Shown: positions 51,617-59,136 of the stretch, piece after piece
Layout: each line of letters opens with the position of its first letter
How positions within the stretch are numbered: position 1 is the stretch's first letter
DNA from: Deltaproteobacteria bacterium
Lineage (GTDB): Bacteria; Desulfobacterota; Desulfobacteria; Desulfobacterales; Desulfosarcinaceae
DNA: 64,000 nucleotides
Direction of reading: 5' to 3'
Assembly (NCBI GenBank): GCA_020444075.1
Contig: JAHLLR010000008.1
Coordinates: 43,746 to 107,745 of the forward strand
The notes under the pieces: generated by a model
Seen by the model: only the letters and a program-made list of their open reading frames with translations
Told to the model about the DNA's origin: nothing
The model's database searches: none
Made by a program: the position numbers and the translations under genes

Positions 51617-54600
51617 TGATCGATTCTCCTGACTGTTCTTCTTTTAGGGGAAATGTGAGGTAGGGGATAATGACTTCATTCTTGTTCCCGCCGGTGCCGT
51701 CGTAGGTGATGGTCGAAATAGGGGTATGCGTCATTTTCTGGATGGTGGCCGCCATGGCCTCGGTGATCAACGACGGGCAGCAGAAGGCCGGACTGGTTTG
51801 AACGAAGAGGGCGATGTCGGGGTGATACCTTTTCAGATAGTGGATTTTCAGAATGTTCTCCATGGCCTCGCCGGTGTTCTCCATGCGGATGCCATAGGTC
51901 GAGAGGATCTGTTCGGGGGATTCGTCGTAGACCGGTTCCGGTTCATTCAGGATGCGCTGGAAGTATTTATAGTACGTTTTTTCCAGGTGGGAGATGGTGG
52001 CGATCAGGGCTCTGGTGGAGAGGGTTTCCAGATAGAGGCCCTCGGCAAACCATTTGTACAGGTAGGGTTTAGCGATCATTTTGACATAGGCGCTGTAAGG
52101 TGTTGTCACCACCTCGCCGCCGTGCGCCTCGATAAAGTGAATCAGGTCCTGATTGATCAATTCGTTGTCGCGGACATAGATATCGCCAAATATGGCTACC
52201 TTCGGCCGCAGAGGGGACAGGTTCTCCTCCCGGCGTTCGATGGCTTCAAACCAGGTGATGACCTGTGCCAGGGCGTCTTCCTTGGATCGACCCCAGCGAA
52301 AGGCGCCTTCCAGCAGGGTCAGGCTCTTGCGCATGATCCGGTCCGTGGTTCCAGGGACCCTTTCATAAGGCCGCAGGCGGCATCCCATCTTTTTGAGCAG
52401 CCCGCCGAACATGTAGGCCAGATAGGTGTTGACCGGCAGGCGCATGGAAATATCGGCCAAAGAGAAACTGCCGGTGTATACGCCGGCATGCTGCAACCCG
52501 TTACCGTGGGCATGCAGGATGTTTTGAATCTGGTGGGCATAGAGCCCGATGTTGCAGGCGATCTTGGAACCCAACATCCATAACGCCGTGCGGCCGGGAT
52601 CCAGATCGTTGGTTTCGATGGCATCGATAAACTCCTGGGCGACGATATTCAGGGGGATACACTGGCCGCTGTTGAAGCGCATACTCTTGCGCATGCTCGC
52701 ATCGCTGCCCCGGAGCAGCCGGGCGTCAAAGCCTTCTTTTTGCAGGTTGGCCACCACCAGGCGCTGGGCCGTTTCATCCCAGTTTGGAAAAAACAGGGTT
52801 TTTTCGGTCAGCTCGTTTACCTTGCTCGGAACCAGACACGGGGCATAGACCGGCGTCGTTTTTTTGATCCGTGACGTGTGATGGCTCCTGAATGCGGCAA
52901 TGGCGGCTTCGATGCGGGTCTCGTAGCCAACGCTGGAGTCGTGCTCATCCAGTTGCAGGATGAGAAAGGGTTTGTCGTGGGCGGCCATCACTTTTTTGAA
53001 ATAGTCGATGATAAAACTGTCCGGAGTGCATTTGAAGGCCGTCACCAACACCGGGTAAGCCGAATCGATGCGGGCGACCACTTCGGCCGCTTCCAGAATC
53101 CGGGCGGCATAGTGCCAGTGGACCTCCTCCAGCAGCGGTGCGATGGCGCGAACATCATCCGGCTTGTAGGCGAGCATGTCCTGATAAACGGTTTTAACGC
53201 CCAGGGCGGCAAAGATATCCAGAATGCCCTTGTTCATGGAGGGAACCAAAACGGTATAGGGCCTTCCCAGCATTACCGCGTGGAGGGCCGTGGATGTCTT
53301 CAGGTGGTGTCGATACACATTTTTCAATCGGACCTGCGCCGCCTGCTTGAACTTCAACGCAGCGTCGTAGGCAGCGGAGACGTCAAGAAAGCCGATCCGG
53401 TGGTGGGCGCGGCTATTGAGCATGGTGGTCAACTGCATTTTGGTTGAAAACATATTGTACAGATAATGCACCAGCGGTGTCAGAAGTTTTTTTCCGGCGT
53501 CCGCTGCCGGAAGCGTCGACACCACGCACGGTGCGAATTGGGTGTAGTAGCAGTACTGCCGTCGGACACCTTTTTGGGGCGTCTTTTTTTCCAGATAAAA
53601 AGGCATGAAAACATAATCGCATTGCGATAACAGGTGCGACACATGACCGCAGAGGGCCGTCATGGGGGCGCAGAATTCGGCGCCGGCCAATGGTTTGCCC
53701 GCTTTAAGCGCGTTGCTGTATGCCTTGCTGGTGACCGTGCGAATGCCCAGGTCGGCGAAAAAGTGTTGCCACATGGGCAGGTCTTCGATCAGGTACAGGG
53801 CGGCAGGCAGGCCGATGGTCAACCCGTGGGGCTGGGTAGTGGGGCGGTTCTCACGAAACGCTCGGCTGCGTTCGGCCAGCAGGTCAAAACCGGAGCGGTT
53901 GCGGTCGACCCGTTTTTGGGTCTGGTAATCCCTGCCGCACAGGAAGCCATAAGCCGTCTCGATGCCTTCGACCTGGGCAACGGTGATCTTACAGTGGTTG
54001 GTGCACAGCTCGCATATTTCGGAGCGGATGGGGATGGTATGTTTATACAGACCCAACCCCTTGAAACAGGTCTTTTCCACCCCCTTGTCGGCCAGGACCA
54101 GGGCGCTGCCCATGGCGCCGGTGAGGTGACAAAAGCGGGAGACAAAGATGGGTCTTTGCAGGCGCTGTTCCATTGCCGCCACCAGGGACTCGTTCTTGGC
54201 CGTGGCGCCTTGGAAGGCGACGGTCGTACCGATGCTGCTTTCGATGGCCACCTTGCTCAAATAATTTTCCACCACCGAATGCAGCACGGCGGCCAGTACC
54301 TCATCTACCGAATACCCGGTGGACAGGTCGTGATTGATATCCCTTTCCATGAATACCGTGCAACGATCGCTGGCCAGCGGAGATCGCTGGTGGGCGGTAC
54401 GCGTGGAAATGCGCTCCAGGGGGACACCCAGTTTTTGGGCCTGCTCTTCAATAAAGCTGCCGGTGCCGGCGGCACACACGGCATTCATGGTCGAAAAGGT
54501 GACCCGGCCGTTTTGCAAGGTGGTGAATTTTGAATCCTGGCCGCCGATTTCGATGATGGTGTCCACTGCCGGATGGAGGGCGACGGCCGCCATGGCGTGG

Positions 54601-55913
54601 GCCGTGATTTCATCGATGATCAGGTCGGCCCCCACGATGGTGCCGGCAAATTTTCGCCCGGATCCGGTGGTGGCCACGCCGGCGATTTCAAAGTTGACCT
54701 GTCGTTTCTCCCTCAAGGCGTCGATGGCGGCCAGCAGGTTCTGGGTGGCGTTTACCGGCTTTCCGGCCGTACGGGTATAAAAACCGGCCGCGATACGGCG
54801 TGCGCGGGTCATCAATACGGCCTTGGTGCTGGTGGAGCCGATGTCGATGCCCAGGTAAACCCCTTGACCGGCCAGATGCGTAAGATCCTCGTAAAGATCC
54901 ACTTCCACCGGATTGGATGCATCCCACCGTGCCTCGGTGTAGGCCTGCGGGTTGGCGAACGCCGGATAGTCGGACCATTTTAATTTGATGGGTTCATGGA
55001 ACAGCTGTTTTTCGAAGGATTGGGGAATGATGATATCCGCTGCCGACAACGGTTGCGGCAGCCGTTGTCGCTCCTCCTCGCCCAATAGACACAGGGCCGC
55101 CCCGACCGCCTCGCAGGGATGCTGCGCCACGATAAGCGTCAGCCCGATCAGGTCGCGGATATGTCCGGCCACCGCCGGGTTGTTGGCCACCCCACCGGTC
55201 AACAGCACAGGGCCCAGGGGGGTCTGGCCGCTGAACAGGACGTCGACCACATTCTTGGCCAATCCGAAACATAACCCATCACAGATCTCTTCTATCCGAT
55301 ATCCTTCCTGTTGGGCATGGGCCAGATCGGTTTTGGCAAACACCGCGCAGCGCGAGGCGATTTTGGGAATGGTGCCGGTGTTGCTCAGGGCCAGCGCACT
55401 GAGGGCGGCCGCGTCTTCGAGATTCAAACGCTGCGCCTGTTGATCGAGGAAGCTTCCCGTGCCGGCGGCGCAGCCGCTATTGGCCCGGAAAGTGCGATAA
55501 TTGCCCTGACGGTCCAATTGGATCAGGCCGAATTTTTCGGCGCCGATGATCAGGATCGACCGGGCGTGGGGGTAAAAGCGCCGAGCGGCAGCCATGGTGG
55601 CGACCCGATTGTCATAGCGATGGGATACTTTGACGGTGGATGGGGTGGAGGCCGTGGCCGCGATCCCGGCGATCCGGGACAAGTCGAACTGGCCCAGTGC
55701 CCGCTTCAGGTGATCATCGACCTGGCCGTGGTGAAAACGATAGGTGGATTTGACCGCTTCGCCCGCCGGGTCGATCTCTGCCACGGCGATGGCGGAAGAA
55801 CCGATATCGATGCCTAACATATTTTCAGGGCAAGCATTCACAGGTTCACCATTCACCGCTTTGGGTTTGTTTTCACCCATGGACCGCTGACCGTTCACTG
55901 CGCCGAAGTCCAC
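51588..55913 (-). CDS. Single-chain 2-hydroxyacyl-CoA dehydratase activase (BcrAD/BadFG-like)
   Basis: The 1441-aa protein has two ASKHA ATPase units in one chain (LGIDIGSSAIAVAEIDPAG from about 33 and YLGIDIGSTSTKAVLMTRA from about 353). Each holds two cysteines at near the spacing of the cluster ligands of HgdC (Cys148/Cys189 and Cys480/Cys518), so the chain could hold one bridging [4Fe-4S] by itself. A DUF2229 region follows (about 697-930; GLPAALYLIEDLP) and a HgdB-like end (about 1000-1430). Such activators drive ATP-dependent one-electron reduction for radical dehydratases or benzoyl-CoA reductases; the partner is not in the window. The start is unsure: ATGs at 55880 and 55820 are alternatives. 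Confidence 0.85.
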   Translation of the reverse strand: MDFGAVNGQRSMGENKPKAVNGEPVNACPENMLGIDIGSSAIAVAEIDPAGEAVKSTYRFHHGQVDDHLKRALGQFDLSRIAGIAATASTPSTVKVSHRYDNRVATMAAARRFYPHARSILIIGAEKFGLIQLDRQGNYRTFRANSGCAAGTGSFLDQQAQRLNLEDAAALSALALSNTGTIPKIASRCAVFAKTDLAHAQQEGYRIEEICDGLCFGLAKNVVDVLFSGQTPLGPVLLTGGVANNPAVAGHIRDLIGLTLIVAQHPCEAVGAALCLLGEEERQRLPQPLSAADIIIPQSFEKQLFHEPIKLKWSDYPAFANPQAYTEARWDASNPVEVDLYEDLTHLAGQGVYLGIDIGSTSTKAVLMTRARRIAAGFYTRTAGKPVNATQNLLAAIDALREKRQVNFEIAGVATTGSGRKFAGTIVGADLIIDEITAHAMAAVALHPAVDTIIEIGGQDSKFTTLQNGRVTFSTMNAVCAAGTGSFIEEQAQKLGVPLERISTRTAHQRSPLASDRCTVFMERDINHDLSTGYSVDEVLAAVLHSVVENYLSKVAIESSIGTTVAFQGATAKNESLVAAMEQRLQRPIFVSRFCHLTGAMGSALVLADKGVEKTCFKGLGLYKHTIPIRSEICELCTNHCKITVAQVEGIETAYGFLCGRDYQTQKRVDRNRSGFDLLAERSRAFRENRPTTQPHGLTIGLPAALYLIEDLPMWQHFFADLGIRTVTSKAYSNALKAGKPLAGAEFCAPMTALCGHVSHLLSQCDYVFMPFYLEKKTPQKGVRRQYCYYTQFAPCVVSTLPAADAGKKLLTPLVHYLYNMFSTKMQLTTMLNSRAHHRIGFLDVSAAYDAALKFKQAAQVRLKNVYRHHLKTSTALHAVMLGRPYTVLVPSMNKGILDIFAALGVKTVYQDMLAYKPDDVRAIAPLLEEVHWHYAARILEAAEVVARIDSAYPVLVTAFKCTPDSFIIDYFKKVMAAHDKPFLILQLDEHDSSVGYETRIEAAIAAFRSHHTSRIKKTTPVYAPCLVPSKVNELTEKTLFFPNWDETAQRLVVANLQKEGFDARLLRGSDASMRKSMRFNSGQCIPLNIVAQEFIDAIETNDLDPGRTALWMLGSKIACNIGLYAHQIQNILHAHGNGLQHAGVYTGSFSLADISMRLPVNTYLAYMFGGLLKKMGCRLRPYERVPGTTDRIMRKSLTLLEGAFRWGRSKEDALAQVITWFEAIERREENLSPLRPKVAIFGDIYVRDNELINQDLIHFIEAHGGEVVTTPYSAYVKMIAKPYLYKWFAEGLYLETLSTRALIATISHLEKTYYKYFQRILNEPEPVYDESPEQILSTYGIRMENTGEAMENILKIHYLKRYHPDIALFVQTSPAFCCPSLITEAMAATIQKMTHTPISTITYDGTGGNKNEVIIPYLTFPLKEEQSGESINAKNHRYLG

Positions 55914-56207
55914 CCGCCATTTCTTTCTCTCCCCAGTCGGCGGGGTTTTCCAGAGTATTCAATCCTCCTGGCCATACCCCGCCTTCCACATCCTCGGAAT
56001 TCGCGAGCCGTGTTTGAGAACCTCCTGCCCAGGTATCTGAATTTGCACTTTGACAGGTCGTTGAAAACCACGTATCTGGCGATCAGGCAATGCACCCCGT
56101 TCGGTTGAGGAACGAAGCATGGTCGAGCATATGTGAGTTTTTATAAACCGGTCACTGCCGCATGACCGGCCTGTGGGCATTTGCCAACATCTTTAAGGAC
56201 AACGAAT

Positions 56208-56363
56208 GTGTCATTAAAAACGCAGATCCTGATCAACCTTATCGTGCTTGCCATCGTCGATACCGTCATTCCCATTCCTATCACGGCCATGGTGCTGATC
56301 ATGGTGCTGTTCCAGAAGCCGAAATGGTTCAAGGAGTGGGTGGATAAAATTTACCGGCACTGA
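56208..56363 (+). CDS. 51-aa small membrane protein
   Basis: The GTG at 56208 has AAGGA eight bases upstream and gives MSLKTQILINLIVLAIVDTV then IPIPITAMVLIMVLFQKPKW and a basic end. Two closely joined hydrophobic helices around a Pro-Ile-Pro kink suggest an inner-membrane peptide. It points away from the divergent activase and faces the desulforedoxin-like gene (convergent; 7 bases between stops). Function unknown. Confidence 0.6.
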   Translation: MSLKTQILINLIVLAIVDTVIPIPITAMVLIMVLFQKPKWFKEWVDKIYRH

Positions 56364-56370
56364 AACCCGT

Positions 56371-56538
56371 TCACGGTGAACCGGGGCGACTCATGCCGTA
56401 GATCAGCTTTTTGGCCTTGTCCGGCGTTACTTCGGCCATCTTCTGGTCGCAACAGGTCAGTTCCCCCTTGCCCCCGGTGATTACGGCGACGATGGCACCG
56501 CAGGCCTTGCATTTGAATACTTGAGATTTGGTGGTCAT
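56371..56538 (-). CDS. Desulforedoxin-like rubredoxin-type small protein
   Basis: The 55-aa product starts at ATG 56538 after AGGAG (56546-56550): MTTKSQVFKCKACGAIVAVI, then GKGELTCCDQKM. Cysteines 10, 13, 29 and 30 follow the C-x2-C...C-C pattern of desulforedoxin and of the desulfoferrodoxin N-terminal domain, which bind one iron with four cysteines. The C-terminal 20 residues (PDKAKKLIYGMSR) are an extension without cysteines. It is the last gene of a leftward unit after the universal stress protein (33-base gap), suggesting an oxidative-stress or electron-carrier role. Confidence 0.85.
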   Translation of the reverse strand: MTTKSQVFKCKACGAIVAVITGGKGELTCCDQKMAEVTPDKAKKLIYGMSRPGSP

Positions 56539-56571
56539 GACAGTTCTCCTTAGGTTGGTGAGTTTACCGGT

Positions 56572-57549
56572 TTATGTTCCGCTGAACACATGGATCAACC
56601 GGTCTTTGCCTTTTCCGTCATCTGCGGCGACGGTAAGGTCCCAGTGGGTCAGCGCCCCGGGGTCGGTGACCACCATCGCCGGGCAGTCCGCCCGGTAGGC
56701 GACCCGCTCCACGGCGCTGCCCGGATACCATTTGCCCGGCTTTTCTTTGGTGTGGGACCCCAGGACGATCAAATCGGCGGCATTCTCCCCGGCACAGGCG
56801 AGGATCTCCAGGTGGGGCATGGCGCCGGCCCTGATCAGATACTGGTGGTCGATACCCTTCAGGTAAGTCTCGTAAAACGACTCCAGCCGTTTTTTTGCAT
56901 GGGTTACATCGGCTGTGTAGTCGATCCGGGTGTATTTGGGGAACGGGGGCACCGGGATCATATGAAACACCAACAACCGGCTGCGGCGGTGTCTGGCCAG
57001 CTCTGCCGCGAAGCAGACCGCGCACTCACAGGATCGGGAGAAATCGACTGCGACCAGCATCCGTTGAAACTGCAACTGGTCCTTTTGCGCGGGTCGGTTG
57101 ACCACCATGACCGGACAGGTTTCCCGGGTGACGACGTTTTCGACCGTCGACCCGACCCGGCCGGCAATCCTCACCACCCCTTTTTCTTCCGCCCGGGTCG
57201 AATGGGGACCCAGCACGATCAGATCGGTACCGATCGCTTTGGCCCACCGCAGGATCTCTTCCCAGGGGTAGCCGGCGGCGACCCTGATCTCATGGCGGAT
57301 GTCCGCCAGCTCGTCCCTGTAGGTCTTTTCCAGCGTATGCCGAATGGTCTGCTCGTAATCGGCATCGGCGATCATTTCCGCGCCGGTCTCGAAATGACGG
57401 ATCAAACGGCGGTTTTCTGTCGAGGCGGATTCCATCACATGCAGCAGGTAAAGACGGGCATCCTGCTGCCGGGCCAGCCGGACTGCCGAAATTACCGGTG
57501 CGTCGGCGGTGGTGACGATATCCGTGGCGGCCACGATTCGATTAAACAT
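56572..57549 (-). CDS. Tandem universal stress protein
   Basis: The 325-aa protein has two Usp domains. The first starts MFNRIVAATDIVTTADAPVI and ends with GPHSTRAEEKGVVRIAGRVG (the GxxG-type ATP-binding end near 120); the second starts RMLVAVDFSRSCECAVCFAA near 165 and ends LGSHTKEKPGKWYPGSAVER. Both ends carry the ATP-binding G-x(2)-G-x(9)-G-S/T-like pattern. Its start overlaps the kinase stop by 8 bases and AGGAGG precedes it. Usp proteins aid survival in stress; exact role unknown. Confidence 0.9.
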   Translation of the reverse strand: MFNRIVAATDIVTTADAPVISAVRLARQQDARLYLLHVMESASTENRRLIRHFETGAEMIADADYEQTIRHTLEKTYRDELADIRHEIRVAAGYPWEEILRWAKAIGTDLIVLGPHSTRAEEKGVVRIAGRVGSTVENVVTRETCPVMVVNRPAQKDQLQFQRMLVAVDFSRSCECAVCFAAELARHRRSRLLVFHMIPVPPFPKYTRIDYTADVTHAKKRLESFYETYLKGIDHQYLIRAGAMPHLEILACAGENAADLIVLGSHTKEKPGKWYPGSAVERVAYRADCPAMVVTDPGALTHWDLTVAADDGKGKDRLIHVFSGT

Positions 57550-59131
57550 GATTGCCTCCTATGCGGGTGAAACCTAACACGCCATCGGTCAGGAGTATTT
57601 GCCGAAGACAGACCGCCGGCGGGTTTTCGGTGTCCACGAGAATATGGATGGCATTGCCGGCCGGGGCGATGGGTTCGAAGCGTTTTTTGAAGGCCTCCAG
57701 GTGGATCAGCCGGGCATCGGACACCGACGGTTCGGTTTCCCGTTTCAGCAGCCGGGCAGCCAGGGAGGCTTCGGTGGCCCTGCATTCCACGAAAACAGGG
57801 GTTGCCTGTCGACAGGTCGCCAACCGCAGGGCCTGGGCCAGTCGAGATGCCCGGCTGAAGGTGGCGTCGATGATGACGCTTTTTCCTTTCTTGAGATCCT
57901 CCTGGGCCAGGGCGAACAGCCGTTCGTAGGTCGCCTCGCTGGCAAGGGGGGAGTACATTCCCGTGCCATAGTCATTTTGACCGGAGGGCGCGGATGAACC
58001 GGAAAACAGTTCCTTGCGGATTACATCCGAGCGAATCACGTTGACGTCAACTACCGCTGCCAGCGCGCCGGCGATGGTGCTTTTCCCCGAGGCGGGCAGA
58101 CCGCAGACCACCCACAGGATCGGTCGGCTGAAGGCGGCGGCATATCCGCGGGCCATGGCCAGGTAGCCTCCGGCGGCCGTCTTCAGGATGTCGCTGTCCG
58201 CACCCCGGTTGCTGCGCTCCCGGAGATGGAAACAGCTCACCTTGCAGCGCACCATGGCCCGGTAGCAGCAGTAAAACGGCAGCAGCGGCAGAGCGCCGAC
58301 ATCATCGGTCAGTTTCACGTACCACCGGATCAGCGACCCGGCCGCTTCCGCGAAATGGTTGTATTCAAGATCCATGATCAGAAACGCCAGATCGCTGATG
58401 ATGTCCAGAACGCGCAGCCGGTCATCGAATTCGATGCAGTCGATGATCTGGATACCGCTTTTGGTAAAGTAGATGTGGTCGGTTCTCAGGTCCCCGTGGC
58501 CATCCTTTATTTTGCCGTCCAGGCGGCGGCGGTGAAAAAGATTTGCATGGCTGCGATAAAAGGAGCGGGTGGCGGACCGGACGAACTCGAATTCCCGCCG
58601 GTCGATCCACACCCCGGCAAAGGCCTCGGCCAGTTGCAGATTTTCCTCCCAGGCCGGGGCCGCGGACGGGTCCACGTCGCTGACCGTTGCGGCCTGGGTG
58701 TAAAAGCCGACCAGCAGGCGGGCCAGCGATTCGATGTCCGTGTCGTCCAGCGCGGCCCGCCGCAGGCGCTGCTGCATGGAATCGGTGTCGGCAAGCTGAT
58801 GCATCTTCACGGCAACCTCCACCGGCGCACCCGACCCTCCCAGGGTATACGTGCCGTCATGGTGGGTGATGGGAACCGCATCGATGTAAACCCCATGGGA
58901 CAGGCGACGGTTCAAGGCGATTTCCTGCAGACAGTAATGCCGCCGCTTCTCGAGACTCGTAAAATCCAGGAACCCCAGATCCACCGGCTTTTTGATTTTG
59001 TAGACCAGCGGGCCGGTCAAAAAGACCGTCGAGATGTGGGTTTCACGCCGTTGGACAATCTCCACCGGGTGCGGGTAGAAGCTCGCCTGCATCATGGTCT
59101 CGAGAATCTCGGCCTGGTGGTTCTTATCCAT
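57542..59131 (-). CDS. Bifunctional aminoglycoside phosphotransferase-like/AAA P-loop kinase
   Basis: The ATG at 59131 (MDKNHQAEILETMMQASFYP) is preceded by GGGGTGA and gives 529 aa. The first 340 residues are an APH-like kinase (VFLTGPLVYKIKKPVDLGFL; KDGHGDLRTDHIYFTKSG with the HGDL motif; IIDCIEFDDRLR). The last 190 are a P-loop kinase of the Zeta-toxin/polynucleotide-kinase type (VVCGLPASGKSTIAGALAAV, SVIIDATFSRASRLAQALRL). The combination is widespread near stress genes, but the substrate is unknown. It follows lon directly (3- to 6-base spacing). Confidence 0.88.
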   Translation of the reverse strand: MDKNHQAEILETMMQASFYPHPVEIVQRRETHISTVFLTGPLVYKIKKPVDLGFLDFTSLEKRRHYCLQEIALNRRLSHGVYIDAVPITHHDGTYTLGGSGAPVEVAVKMHQLADTDSMQQRLRRAALDDTDIESLARLLVGFYTQAATVSDVDPSAAPAWEENLQLAEAFAGVWIDRREFEFVRSATRSFYRSHANLFHRRRLDGKIKDGHGDLRTDHIYFTKSGIQIIDCIEFDDRLRVLDIISDLAFLIMDLEYNHFAEAAGSLIRWYVKLTDDVGALPLLPFYCCYRAMVRCKVSCFHLRERSNRGADSDILKTAAGGYLAMARGYAAAFSRPILWVVCGLPASGKSTIAGALAAVVDVNVIRSDVIRKELFSGSSAPSGQNDYGTGMYSPLASEATYERLFALAQEDLKKGKSVIIDATFSRASRLAQALRLATCRQATPVFVECRATEASLAARLLKRETEPSVSDARLIHLEAFKKRFEPIAPAGNAIHILVDTENPPAVCLRQILLTDGVLGFTRIGGNHV

Positions 59132-59136
59132 GGGGA

